Assembly (NCBI RefSeq): GCF_014898815.1
Contig: NW_026515519.1
Location: 1-64,000, forward strand
Reading direction: 5' to 3'
DNA: 64,000 bases
Source: Panonychus citri
Lineage: Eukaryota; Arthropoda; Arachnida; Trombidiformes; Tetranychidae
Position numbers and translations under genes: made by a program. Numbering within the stretch: position 1 is the stretch's first letter; each line of letters opens with the position of its first letter. The notes under the pieces are model-generated. The model worked only from the letters and a program-made list of their open reading frames with translations. It did no database searches and was not told the origin of the DNA. This document shows positions 48,901-61,993 of this stretch, piece after piece.

Positions 48901-50952
48901 ATGTCCATTGACTTAGGTTCAGCCGAGAAATTCATTCACATTAAGCCTCGAGAAAATATATTTCGTGAGTATCGAGACCCAACGACAAACAAATTTGTTA
49001 CTCTTTCAGCAAATGATTTCATCAAAATTTGGAAACATTATGACAATGATGGTAAGTAGATTTTACTTTAATTACCCTTGATAACAACTAATTCCCTTGT
49101 AAATTGTTGATAAAATTCAATTAGCTATTCTATTCTTTTCATCTCAATCATCATCAATGGTGAATAATATTATTATTGTGATGATTCAATGATTTTGTTT
49201 TGTTTCTATTTTTGTTTTTCTCATGACGATATTATTTTACTATTTACTTACAAATAGATTTCAAGTGTTACTTTCGATCTTATCGAGAATTAATTTTTCA
49301 ATAACACTCATTGATTGATATAAATCTTGTTATTCTATTGTTATCACTTTTCTTTTCTATTGTGTTTTCCTTTAGGAAATGGTCACATTGAAGGACAAGA
49401 ATTGGATGATTTTATAATCGACCTTCTTGCCAGTATCATTCCATCAAAATCCATACAAAATATATCGAAATTGTTTTTCGAAAACTTCAAGGCTTCTTTC
49501 ATGAGAGCTTATGATGATAATGGAAATGGCCGTTTAGAAGTTAAAGAATTAGCTCAATTGGTTCCATTGGAAGAAAATTTTTCCATCATATTTGATGGCA
49601 GCAATCACCTAAAGTCGAGCGTCTATTTCATGAAAGTAAATTACTAAATTAACTTTTAAGATACATGATAATCTCATAATCTTAATTGTTTCTATTTTCT
49701 TTTCTATCCCTTGTCCATTATCGTAGCTCTGGAAAAAGTATGATGTAGATAAAAGTGGCTCGATTGACGCTTCAGAGTTCAGTGTGAGTATCAATGGCTA
49801 ATTAGTGTGTTAATTATGTTCTAATTGTTATGATATCGAATCTCTTTAACTACTATTCACTTTTCGTAGAGTTTATTGCGAGACTTTTATGCTAAAGTGC
49901 GAAAGAAGAACATCAAACCGGAAGAACTACAAGAAATCGCTGATATTGTTTTGGAAATTTTCGATTCCAATAAAGACGGTAAATTGCAGATCGGTGAATT
50001 AGCCAAGTGAGTTTTCGAATTAACAATTAACTACCAAACTGTTTCTTTTCTTCTACATGAATTTCAATTTGTTCAATTTCTATCTTAACTTTCAATCAAA
50101 TTTCTTTTATTCTGTTTGTTAATCATTTTCTCTTCTTCTTTGTTTACCTTATAGATTATTTCCAGTTGAATCAAATTATCTGAAAAGGATAAAATTAATG
50201 AAGAGTAAAAAGATTAAATCAAGTGTAATTAATCGTATCTTCAAAAAATATGATATTGTAAGTAATATAATGTTTTTCGTGAGGAAAAGTTATAACAATA
50301 ATCAATGTTAATTACCCTTATTATTTACCCGATCAGTATATAAGTTGTTTGACAAGTTCTACTATTAGTTTATCACTGGTCAGAACTGACGTACAATCCA
50401 AGGTCAGTTAAACCTTGTGGTTACTAAATAGCATGAAAATGAGAAGAGGAAAAAATCCTCATCAGATATAATTGAATAATCTTATTAGTTTTTTTTTCTA
50501 TTAATATCTTCATCTTTTTGAGTCTGTCAACTTTTCTGTTGTCTAATTTTATTTATCTTTCTCTCTCTCTCTCTCTCTAGGATGGAAATGGTCAAATCGA
50601 GAATGAAGAACTCGAAGGTTTCTTGAAAGATCTGGTGGAATTACAAACTGACGTGAGTCTTTTCAATCGAGGGAAATGACAAGAACTTTTGATCATTTTG
50701 AAAATTCGATTTTAATCCTTCAATTTATGTTCTCTGATTGTTGGAATTGTTTTTCTTCTCTTTCTTTCTCTCACTATTTCCTAGGAATATGAGTTGGGTC
50801 AAATTGAAGTTGTTAAGAAACTGGTTTTAAGAAGCTGTGATATGGACAGAGATGGAAGAATATCAAAAAAAGAGTTGATTGTTATCCTTAATTCACTTGT
50901 TGCAGATAAAAAAGATCCCAAAAGACGACGGAATATATTACTTTGTTCCTGA
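48901..50952 (+). CDS. Cbp53E: six-EF-hand calcium-binding protein, calbindin-32/calretinin type
   Basis: Seven exons (48901-49051, 49376-49635, 49727-49783, 49870-50006, 50155-50257, 50581-50652, 50785-50952) join in phase to give 315 residues, close to the 310 of fly Cbp53E. Calcium loops are visible as DNDGNGHIEGQE, DDNGNGRLEVKE, DVDKSGSIDASE, DSNKDGKLQIGE, DIDGNGQIENEE and DMDRDGRISKKE. All six look able to bind calcium by their acidic and glycine positions. It would be a cytosolic calcium buffer, probably neuronal or muscular. The stop follows RRNILLCS. No frame break. Confidence 0.95.
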
Positions 50953-51199
50953 GATCGGCCAATATGACAGAGAAACACGATTAATGTTATATTAACATTG
51001 TACAGACACAAATTGATTTGCAATATTTTTAATCTTAAAATTGACATCCTTTATGGTCAGTTGGTGAGAATCAATTATTATACAGGTAATAAACATGTTG
51101 ACTGGTCCATGAAGGCGGATTGTTCAGGTATCATGATGGAATCTATTTATAAATATTTACAAGGAGAAAGTCAAATTTTGTGAAAGAGCAAAACTTGAA

Positions 51200-52141
<942 letters not shown>

Positions 52142-52866
52142 AATTCCAACACAATTTAATTCAAAATAATTTGATTAACCAGTGAGAAACAAATAAACAA
52201 ACAATCATTTCACCCAAAAAATGAAAACACTTCGGATCCGAAGGACTCAAAACAAGAGATCCGATATTCCGGTCGAGGGGGAAAATATTTTACTCTCCCC
52301 CTTTCTTTTCGTCATCTTGATTAATCAAAAAGTGAAACAATTAAAAAACAATCAACTGTATGATTGAGATTGAAGATCAAAGTGAAGATGATGATCATCA
52401 TAAATCAATCGATTATTTATTTAGAAATTGAATCAATAAAAGCGAAAATAATTCTCGAGAGTTAATTGTAATTATTTTCGACTTTTTTTTTATAACAATT
52501 ATGATTAAGTACAAAAAGATTGATGCAAAAAATATACAAGATTCATAACAATTGATTAAAATAGATATTTTTTTTTGGAAAATTGATAATCTCGAGGAAG
52601 AACATATTTTTACGTTAACTTGTTGATTAGATGGCAACTCTTATTTCTAATTAATTAGAGAGAGAAGTCTAATTAAAAAGTAGAATCTGAATAAAAGAGA
52701 TGCTTAATGTTTATCATCATAACTGTTATTGCTTCTGCTGGAATTGTCCAAAGATTATATCATTAATAAAATTATCGACTTTGTGCTCGAATAATTATGA
52801 TCATGAGATTTTTGTCTTCTCAATTGTTTCCAATAATTTGTAATAATTTAAGAGATTTATAGAGAT
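52142..52866. other. gap between NKAP and PLEKHM1-like gene
   Basis: Promoter side of NKAP and 3' flank of the next minus-strand gene. AT-rich. I see no gene. A short GC-richer patch (52230-52290) contains ggatccgaagga and gagatccgatattccgg. Confidence 0.4.
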
Positions 52867-55566
52867 TTAAACAGTTACAGCAGCTCGTTCACGACGTCGT
52901 ATCCGTAAGCACCGAGGACAAGGTCTTTTTCCCGATTCGGTGATGAAACATGAGATATGGAAAACGGCCTTACAATTATCACATCGATAAGTTACACTGG
53001 TATCAAAGGATAAATAATTTGCGGTGATTTACAAATTTCACAAATGAAACCTTTCTGACTACACAGGACACAAGAGAACGTGTTTCGAGCAAATTGAATG
53101 GTTTTCGTAATAAATTATTGAGAGATGTTCCGATTGAATCTGATGATGAGAATAGAGAAGAAACAATTTCAATTAGATTATCATAAACATTGTGATCAAC
53201 ATGAAGGAGAAAATAATTATTCATGCATATCTTGTGTTGTCATTAGATTGATAGTCAATAAACTTTGATTGTTTTTCGTTGTTCGATTGTTCAATTGATT
53301 ACCTGGAGTAAATCAGCCATCGAGTAAAGGTGAATATGTTCATAAAGATGATCTCTAGGCCATAGAATCCTCCTCAATCCGGTGGCAACTTGCTCTTTAC
53401 AGGTAAATAGATAAGCATGAAGATAGAATAGTTGAGTTCTTAAATCAAGAATTTCTTGTAATTCTTTGATCATTTTATAAAGAATCGAAGCGGAAACTTT
53501 AATATCGATTAAAGGTTCACTTTCAATGAGTTGTAAACGTTTTTTGTTTCGATTGGCAACCGGATATTTCTTAAAATCCCAATTGTTTACAATTCGCGCT
53601 GGAATAGTCCATTTTTCATCGGCATGACATTCGGTACAATAATTGAAACCATCAAATTCACAGACACGAAATTTACCATAAATCATTCCAATAGGTCTAC
53701 CACATGAGTAACATTTATAATCTTGTTCATCAAGACCAACATGATTAGCAATTCTGGTTAAATGTAATAGGAATTCTTGAGTCTCAGGTTCCTGACTATT
53801 TAAAACCATAGTTTTCGGATTATCTCAAAATCATTTCCGCCCAATGAGGTTATGGGTGAAGCTAATGTACCATGAGTTCCACTCCCACCAATCGGATTAC
53901 TCGCTCTTCCAGACTCAGATTTTGAGGATACACTTTTCTTCCTCCTGAATAAACTTAATCCTTGAACCACCGCTACTACGCCTACCACTTATGGATGGAG
54001 TGGGAGATCTTTCTGATTCATTGCTCATAACACTGCGATTATCAGCATCTGATGGAGGAGCAAAGATAAACTCTTTGATATCGGGAGTAGACGAGAGCAT
54101 AGCATTTGTTGATATGCTGTATAAAAGACTCTCATATGGCTCTTCTTCATGATCACCCGGTGGGGATGTAGACCAACCACCCTTGTTGGTTATACTATTA
54201 CCACCGAGAGACGTTGAATCAGAATTTGTTGATAAACGTGATGAACTTGCTTCTCCAGCATTAGATGAGTTGGATAAATTACTTTTCTTGATTTTTACAC
54301 TTTTACTTGCTTCAGGAGGCATTGATTTAACATTGGAACCTTCATTTGTATTGTCTTTGTGTTTCTCTTTCAAGGTTAATCCTTCAAGTTTAGAGGTAGA
54401 TTCAATTAAACTAGAATGTGATCCAGGAGAGTTAGAAATCTAAAGGATAGGGGAAAAAAAGACAATTTAAGTGAAAGTAATTGAATAGAATGGATCAATT
54501 ATGGTTAATCGCTCACCTTTTTAGTAGTTGATTGAGTAATATCGTCTTCTTTAACATTGGACTGATTAACTTTGACTTGAGTTGTTTGACTTGATGATCC
54601 ATCTTCATCTGTTTGAGTAATTAGGACTGAGATATTAGTTGAAGGTTCTGTTGAGTTTGGTCTAGAATTAGATTCAGATTTTGTATCATCATTTTGAGTT
54701 GATTCTTTTGACCTTTCAGATGATTTACCAGCTACTTCGGACAATCCATTGTCCCAACGATTTAAAACCCTTTTTCGTATCAATTCTTTACGTTTCACAA
54801 TCGTAGGTCCAACTTTCTTATCTCCTATTGTCGCTAGTGCATCGACAGCGGCAACAACGGCTCAGTATCTTGTACAGTTATACCAATTAACTTGAGTGTA
54901 TCACAGGTCCAATTGTTTAACAGTGAATGATCATAATTAAGTTGAAAGGTCGCTAATTTAAGAGGTCCCATAAGGTCACGAAGACAATCCATATGTTCCT
55001 TGTCTCTTAAATAAGCTGATGGACGATAAAAACCATGTAACAAGGAAGTGTCATTAATTAAGGCTTCAAGGTAACTCTGAAGAAGACCATCATTAAGAGT
55101 TAATCTTAACCATGCTCGACATCGGCCAATATCTGTACGAATGTTGTTCAATTGTCCCAAACTCTCTGAGACTTGATTATGACTTAGAATTAAAATAACT
55201 GACCAGAAATCTAATTTATATTCTGTTTGATTATTGGTATCTTTGGATAAAGATTTACCCATCATACGGTTTAGCAAAGGTTTTCCTTTAAGACCATGAA
55301 GAAATGTTGCTTCGAGACAATTAACAAGTGAATTAACCGCTGGACTACTAACTTCGGTGATTATCTTACTATCAGAGATTCCGGTGGTTGTTGATATACC
55401 AGAATCACCACCAGCACCACCAGAGATCATCTTGTCCATAAACATCCTGAAGTAATTGTCTGATATAAAAACCAATTCTATTCTTAAGATTACTTTTCAG
55501 GTAAACATCTTTGGCAAATTCTTCCACAGTTGATCCACCGGAAGCAAGTAACCAAAATGTATCCAT
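52867..55566 (-). CDS. PLEKHM1: PLEKHM1-like RUN-domain and zinc-ribbon protein
   Basis: A probable late-endosome/lysosome adaptor in Rab7-dependent trafficking. The start codon is at 55566 ([17 protein letters not shown]). A RUN domain follows: [47 protein letters not shown] and [21 protein letters not shown] serine-rich linker with [13 protein letters not shown] leads to the Rubicon-homology cysteine region: [67 protein letters not shown] and [12 protein letters not shown]. It ends [15 protein letters not shown]. Exons: about 54517-55566, 53303-54440, and the last from about 53210 to 52867. Frame breaks occur near 55440, 54860, 53960, 53815 and 53013. No PH domain is visible, unlike vertebrate PLEKHM1. 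Confidence 0.87.
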
Positions 55567-56914
55567 TTTATCAATTATCCTTTTCCTTTAATTGTTTCCC
55601 AAACAATTGGAATCAAACATCCGGTTGGACGAGAAAAAACAAAACAAATGAGATCGATGAGAGAGAAAAAAATGATTAAACAACTGAATTAGAAGTGAAA
55701 TAAAATAAACAAGAGTAAAGAATTAACCAAATACACTAATGGGAAAAAAAGAAATGGAATTTGTAGATTTAATTAGCAAAAATTAGAAGAAAAAATCTCT
55801 TCGCAATTGAAATAAAGGTAAACATGATTGAGAGAGAAAACATATGACAGAATATGAAGAGAAAAACAGTTGAGAGAGAAGAGAGAGAGAAACAAAACAA
55901 ACTGTTGATCGAATGGCGGTTCAGTTGAAGTAGAATAGAATTTTAATTTTCTGTTTTCATTGTTTATTCTAACAATTAATTGGAACAATTAGAACAGAAA
56001 TTAATTGGATTCGTTTTTTTCTCACAAAGTGTCCAACTTGATACTCTTCGAGTGATTCAGAGTTTTCCTTGCGAATTCAATTGTTCATATCGATCTAATT
56101 TTCCATCTTTTTCTTTGATTAGTTAATTGAGATGAAAAGAAGATCAAATTAATTTGTTTCTATTTTCAATTAAATTGTTGGAACTATTATCATGTGGTTA
56201 CGATGGTTTTCATGGAAATGAGAGAGATGGAGAAATGAAAAAAGGGTTTATTTATAATCCAAGGAGCTTTTGTCTTAATTGGATTAATTAAACACTTTAA
56301 TTGAGATTTTAGGAATTGAAGATTTATAATTTTCTTTAATCTAATTGTTTTGTAGAGATTGAAAAGAGAAACAGAATCTTGATTAAAACTCTTATACTGA
56401 TTAACTTTCATATGGAATAGTTTTTATCTCTAATTATATTCTAATCAAAAGTCATCATCTGCAATTTTTGAACAATTTAACAAAATAATCTTTAATTTAT
56501 TAATTTAGTTTAATCAAACTGGATTTCGAATTGAAAATCTCAAATTGTCTTAAACTTCACTCAAAAACCAATCAACTCAAATGTCAATGAAATCATTAAG
56601 TAGATAAGTTTCCTTAGTAATCTTCAAGAAAATCATAAGATAATGATAATTTGATTTGGAAAAAAAATAACCAACAATTAAAATCAGCGATTAAACAATT
56701 AAATCAATTGAATTGATTAATGGAAAAGTTAAAATGTCACTTGGGTTAATCGCCATTCCAGTAGATGTCGCCAGCAGATGATCCATATGTTTCTTTTATT
56801 AATTGGATTTTCATTCATTGATCAACTTTACTCATTATAGTAAACATCTGATTTTTTAAGGTTTTGTTTTTATTTTTCTAATTTAATATTGTTAATTTAT
56901 AAATCGTTGATTAA
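55567..56914. other. gene-free stretch before the MBD2/3-like gene
   Basis: 1.35 kb upstream of two divergent genes, AT-rich and with ga-rich patches near 55850. I searched it for an exon encoding a methyl-CpG-binding domain and saw none. Confidence 0.45.
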
Positions 56915-57542
56915 ATGGTCATGAATCCGCCGCTTCCAACAAAGAAAATTAAAACCGCCAATGGGTAAGTTTGTCTTGGAATATTTCAAATGTTTTTCTT
57001 TTGCTGTTTCTCTCCCGCAAAATGTTGATATTGTTTTTTCATTTTCTTTTTTTTTCTCTGTCTTTTTTTTGTGTTCTTTTTTTACTTTGTTAGGAGAATT
57101 GTTCCAATTATCAGGCAACCAGTGACAGTAATCAAATCTCAGCCGGGAAGTAAATCAAAGCAAGACTTGAAACATGGTCCATCCATTAAACCGCAACAAA
57201 TTTTCTGGCAAAAACGTTTGGAAGGGTTAAGAGCGACTAATCTCAATTCTGAGTTTGTCGAGTTTTGATTTACCCAAAATATGAAACCAGTTGGACCCAA
57301 TGTTGGTTCTGACACCGCCTTAAGAAGTGTTATCACTGCTCTTTATCTTAAACAAGGACCAATTATTGGTCAAACTGCAGGTCGAAATATTTTGGAAAAA
57401 AATCCTGGAGTATTTTTGGATCCAAAGCAGCCACTGGTCGGTACCGTGATTATCTCTGATGAAGATATTAGGAGACAAGAAGAGAGTCAACTTATTAAGA
57501 AGAAAATTAGCTATTGCTATCAATGAATCTGAGAAAAGATAA
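56915..57542 (+). CDS. MBD2/3-like protein without a visible MBD
   Basis: It resembles the C-terminal two thirds of MBD2/MBD3, a NuRD-complex subunit. Exon 1 (56915-56964) encodes MVMNPPLPTKKIKTANG. Exon 2 starts at 57094: RIVPIIRQPVTVIKS, then PQQIFWQKRLEGLRATNL, a frame break near 57255, FDLPKNMKPVGPNVGSDT, IIGQTAGRNILEKNPGVFLD and VGTVIISDEDIRRQEESQ. These match the region of MBD3 that follows its MBD, including the FWEKKL, KNPGVWL and TDEDIRKQE signatures and the start of the coiled coil that binds GATAD2. A second loss near the end would extend the coiled coil to a stop at 57542 rather than 57526. No MBD precedes it in this window. It could be a truncated paralogue or have an unseen upstream exon. 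Confidence 0.85.
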
Positions 57543-58829
57543 AGACACGAAAGAATAAGAATCACAAACTGCCCAACTTTAAATAGTCCAAAATCTTTGC
57601 TAAGGCTGATATTTTGTATTTTATACTGCAAACAATTAGGATAACCAAAACTCGAACCATTATTTATATACTCAATTTGGATTATTACCATGAAATATTT
57701 AATTTTTTTCCAAATATGACGACAATCAACATGATAAACAAAAAATAAAACCAAAGGTCGAATTTTGGATTAATCATAATTGTTTATTTAATCCTAGCTT
57801 TTGTTTACCCAATCTTCAAATTGTCATAAATTTTATTGAAAAGTTCACTTGGGCCATACGAATTGCACAAAATATCGTAAATATTTACTCAACTTCGATT
57901 CAATCAAAGTAAAGTCGAAAATTCATTTATTCGCTAACGACAAAAAAAATCGATATTTGAACTGTTCAAACATCGAACATCTGATTCTATATTCTCGATT
58001 CGAAAATTTTTTAGAACGATTATCATTTCCATTCTTTTTCTTTCACGTCCATTTATCTCAATTAAAAATTGATAGTTCGTGGCCATTGAATGTCCAAAGT
58101 GTCTTAGAGTTGACATTCGAACAGTTTTTCTCCTCTGATATAGTTTTTTCCATAATTATGATTGGATAATTTTCGAAAATTTCAACAACTAATGTAAAAA
58201 TATTGAATTTCATCATAAGAATGATAAATTATCGGAACAAAATTCTAAGGCCACTTTAGATCTAACCAAGAGAAGCGACCAAAATAAATTTTTTTCTATC
58301 GTTTTTGTCACGATTTTTGGCCTGAAAAATGTTCAAATTTTGATAAACATCATGATTCACAATAAATAAACTTAGAATTTTAACATTTGAAGAAAAGTTA
58401 ATTCTCTGTGATAGATCGAGTTTAATTAAATGTTGAATTTTAGACTCACTTTTCGTGCAAAACTTTTTACTCAACCAGATATTTCGACCTCCGTATTTTT
58501 TTAATCGTAATCATAAAATGATTAAATTTTTCATAAATCGTAACCAGAGAGTCTTAATTTTAACATTTAAATGAAGTATTTAGTCATATTTCTATTAATC
58601 CGACGATTGAAAAGGTGACAGTGTGCATCAGGTGTCATTATACAGATGAGAAACTCAGTAGCGATTATCGCGATACAAGGCACATTTATTGGACAATAGA
58701 AATGTAAAAATGAATGTTTTTTATTGCTGCGAGAATTAAATTAGATTTAAATAAACGAGTGTACAAAAATATACAATAAAATGGAAATGATTAGTTTCGA
58801 AGGGGAAGACAGATTATTAGGAAAAGAAC
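57543..58829. other. gene-poor stretch before cuticle gene C
   Basis: No secure gene. A plus-strand open frame at 57849-58169 has leucine-spaced text (NCSNIEHLILYSRFE) reminiscent of the F-box/LRR proteins elsewhere in the window. It is unsupported by splice sites or a domain and is left uncalled. Confidence 0.35.
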
Positions 58830-59471
58830 TTAATTTTGGCCCAATTGTCGTGTTTGTTTTGTTGTTTCCATGAATCTTTATTATTCCAAGAATCTTTGTT
58901 ATTCCATGAATCGTGATTCTGTCCGTGGTATGGACCATGTTGGTATTGGTTTTGATATTGGTTTCGGTGTTGGTTGTAATTGTTGTATTGGTTTGGGTAT
59001 TGGTTTCCATTGTTCCATGAGCCAACATGATGACGACCATCATGATTGTAACCATCATGGTGATTGTAATGGTTTCTTGTTTCCTGAGATAATATTAGTG
59101 TAACTGTGACCAGAAGGATCAGCACCATTGTAAATGGCATCAGCAGAGTCGATTGAGTCAACAGATGGTTCGTTTGAGTCCAATTTAACTCGGAATCCAC
59201 TTTTATCGGCAATATAGTTAACAGTTCGGTGACGACCATCGGCAAGTTTAAGTCCATATGAACCGTGGACATTACCCCAACCATCACCAGATTCTTGTCG
59301 GTAGTTGGATGATCCCCAAGGATCATTGATATCATAACCAAAATTGTATTTTCCACTCACATCTTGGTTTCGATAAATTTTACTCTGACCTCCGTCACCG
59401 TGATTTGTAGCACTAATTGTTGTAGAAATGGCAACAAGAGCAAAGAAAAGAATAGCAACCAATTGATTCAT
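58830..59471 (-). CDS. RR-type cuticle protein C
   Basis: Third copy of the cuticle gene, about 23 kb from the other two. Signal peptide MNQLVAILFFALVAIS and an intact chitin-binding domain (GKYNFGYDIND through NEP) in one frame down to IISGNK. There two g of the expected ggg are missing and the frame breaks. The tail in the corrected frame has YNHHDGYNHDG, NQYQNQYQHG and two NNKDSW units. A further lost a before the stop extends this copy to KIKFFS-stop at about 58817, instead of AKN-stop. Its upstream region, including the TATA box at 59573-59580, matches copy B further out than copy A does. It may therefore be more closely related to B. Confidence 0.87.
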
Positions 59472-60449
59472 TGTTGTAATAGAAAAGTTTTAAATGTTTT
59501 CGTTTAGTTGTTGTTGTTGTTTTCGTTATTGGTTTGGACAGTTGAATGATAATTTCTCGAAACTTCTTTCGTTTTATATAGTAGACGAAAAGTGAAAAAT
59601 ATCAATTTGAGAATATCTAAAATACTAATCGAGTGAGAATAAGGAACGAGTAGGACACAAAATAAACGGTAGTTAAGATAAAATCGAGTAGAAAAAGCAG
59701 AAAAAGTTCATCTTGATAATTTTCTAATGATTTGAAAACTTGTACCAAGCAACCAAGGTTCAATTCTACTGACTTTGTAATTACTTTGGTAATAGAATTG
59801 TAAATAATTAATATTCATCAAGTGGCTTGAGTTGAAAATAACTAAATCCATTTTGGATTGGCCAAGTTAATTGACGAAAAAAATAGACAAATATAAAGTT
59901 TCTATTCGAAGCAATTTAAGGATTTTATGACTTTAAATAGATTTTATCAATTGTTCACCAATAATTTTGGTATCAACTTGATCCGTGTGATAAGAAATAA
60001 TAACACAAATTTAATTTGAATTCACAGGTAAAGTTAATTAGTAAATTAAATTTTATCAGGAGCGAAAAAAGTTCATATTCATGGTCTTTTGTAAGCTCCA
60101 TCTGTTGATGGAACTACGAAGCGAACTTTTTGTTTAGTGGTAAATTCAACTATCGAATTTCAATTCAATTTGTATTAATACATCAACTAATCTGATGGTT
60201 TGATTGAATGATCGTCTTATTATTGATTAAGATGATCAATCATTGATGAAATCAAAAGCTTTGGTAAATGATTAATTAGTATAATTAACTCTAAACAATT
60301 GTATGCATTCAAGAGAAAATTTAATTTACTTGAATCAAACGTACAACTCTAATTGTCGTTTTGAGAATTTTGATTGTATTAAGTAAAGAAAAGAAAGGAA
60401 ACAATCAAATGATAATTGGAGGAGAAAGATTGGTTAATTTTAATAATCA
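59472..60449. other. upstream region of cuticle gene C and gap
   Basis: 59472-59780 is the duplicated cuticle promoter. The remainder is AT-rich with no gene seen. Confidence 0.45.
59573..59580 (-). promoter_or_regulatory. TATA box of cuticle gene C
   Basis: TATATAAA on the minus strand about 105 bases before the start codon, identical to the other copies. Confidence 0.7.
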
Positions 60450-60742
60450 TTAGATTGGAATAAGAATTTGATTCAGAGTTTCTTGGCTTCTCTCTGGGGT
60501 TTTCGGGTTTTGAGCGTCTTTAGCTGGTTTCAGGTGACGATTTGTTGAATTTCTGGGCTCTATTGGAACTAGTTCCAGACCTTTAATATCTGAATGACTA
60601 AGAACTTTTAACTCTAAACAGCTCCAACGATATTCAATCCAGTCGAATTGGCCGAAGTTCAGAAAGTTTGCATGAATAAGTCATCAGTCAATTGATCGTT
60701 TCTCATGAAAGTTTCTAAAATCAAATGAGATGAACTGTGTTG
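60450..60742 (-). CDS. unrecognised coding segment, probable terminal exon
   Basis: On the minus strand a tttag acceptor-like site near 60718 precedes a frame reading TFMRNDQLTDDLFMQTF. After one apparent missing base near 60659 it continues FGQFDWIEYRWSCLEL, KVLSHSDIKGLELVPIEP and RNSTNRHLKPAKDAQNPKTP, to a stop at 60450. Composition is protein-like (W, C, Y and charged residues), unlike the random frames nearby, and the local base composition is less AT-rich. No upstream exon was found in the following 300 bases. I do not recognise the family. It may be an orphan exon left by rearrangement or the last exon of a small gene. Confidence 0.4.
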
Positions 60743-61035
60743 TTCATATTGTTGAATGTTATTTGTTATTGTTATTAAATATTGTTGACAAAAACTGTTT
60801 ATTCTTTTCTAGTAAAAAGAAATCGGCTAAATTGACCACCGAAGACTAAAAACAAATTAAAGAAATTCTGTTTCTTTAGATTCTAATTTGGTTTTACTTA
60901 ATATTCTCACCAACAGATGGAACTTTTGTTCATCTGTTTGCCTTTAGTGTTCATTTGGTTCATTTGGTGAAAGTCAAGGAAAGTCACTGATTGTTTGTGT
61001 TTATTAACTAATTGGAACAATTAACCTAATCAACC
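60743..61035. other. gap upstream of ATP synthase e gene
   Basis: About 290 bases of AT-rich DNA, presumably the promoter of the next gene. No motif assigned. Confidence 0.35.
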
Positions 61036-61812
61036 ATGTCTGCCATAGATCCACCACTGAGAACTCCTTTCAACGTTTCACCCTTTATTCGAGTAAGTTG
61101 TCTAGAAAATGTCCAATTAGATTTGTAAATAATCAATTGATGACTGTGTTCATCTTCATGTTTTGCTATTATTCATTTACAGTTCAGCCGATGGGCCCTT
61201 CTAATTTCCGGTGTTGCATGGGGAATCCATCGTCAAAAGGTCAATTCCAAGACTGAAAATGATTACAGAGAATTCATCGATAAAATGAAACCAATTTGGA
61301 TGGAAAATAAAAAGAGAATTAAAGCAGAAATGACAAGAGGTAAATTTCCAACATTAATCTATATTCATCTTCATCATTTCCATTGTAAATTGGTTGTTCA
61401 ATGCTTACATTTTCATCACATCCAAGTAAAAATCTATTGTTCAAGATTCTCATCTTAAATTGATGAATAGTTAATATATCAAAGAGTATGAATTCATCAT
61501 ACATTCTCATGCTACTCCAGTGAAGTATCAACCAACCAAAAGAATTGAACAATCCAATTTCAATCAGAATACCACGAGAGTTCATGTTCACTTTTTAATT
61601 CATTTTTCTTTTACTTCACTTCTACAGAGGAACTCGTGGGTCTTGCTGGCGCAATCAATATTCCCGTTCCAGCTGATTTCGATAAACAGTATCCAAGTAG
61701 CAAGGATAAGGCTCCAATTGATCCAGAGGTTTTGTCTGATGTCGCTCTGGCTGCTTACAAGAAAGGAAAGGGACAAGAGATCCTGAAAAAAGCTGAATCA
61801 GTTAAATTTTAA
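61036..61812 (+). CDS. ATP5ME: mitochondrial ATP synthase subunit e, extended C-terminus
   Basis: Three exons (61036-61092, 61193-61339, 61630-61812), all in phase, give 128 residues. The N-terminal half matches subunit e of the F1Fo ATP synthase membrane sector: FNVSPFIRFSRWALLISGVA, WGIHRQ, then a basic amphipathic helix. A GxxxG-like small-residue helix would support dimerisation in the inner membrane. The last exon (ELVGLAGAINIPVPADFDKQ through KKAESVKF) has no equivalent in the 70-80 residue insect and vertebrate proteins. The third exon uses the second of two overlapping AG acceptors (cagag). Confidence 0.82.
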
Positions 61813-61993
61813 AAAGTTAATCTTTTTTTGTTCACTCGAAGTGTTAGTTTTGTCCGTTCATTAAGAATTGTATAGAAATTAATAAAAAGATAAGATGAAA
61901 ATCAACATAATAATAAAATGAAAAGAGACACAATGTAAATTTTCAGTTGTTATTAACCGTTTAGTTTAATTGAATAGCCAAAAAGTAAATAGA
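61813..61993. other. short gap between convergent genes
   Basis: 3' flanks of the ATP synthase e and RPL23A genes. It contains aataaa-type polyadenylation signals near 61880 and 61912. Confidence 0.5.

Noticed and set aside
57849..58169. Possible LRR protein fragment
   Set aside because: Only weak leucine spacing, very AT-rich codons, and no splice sites or start context. Left uncalled.
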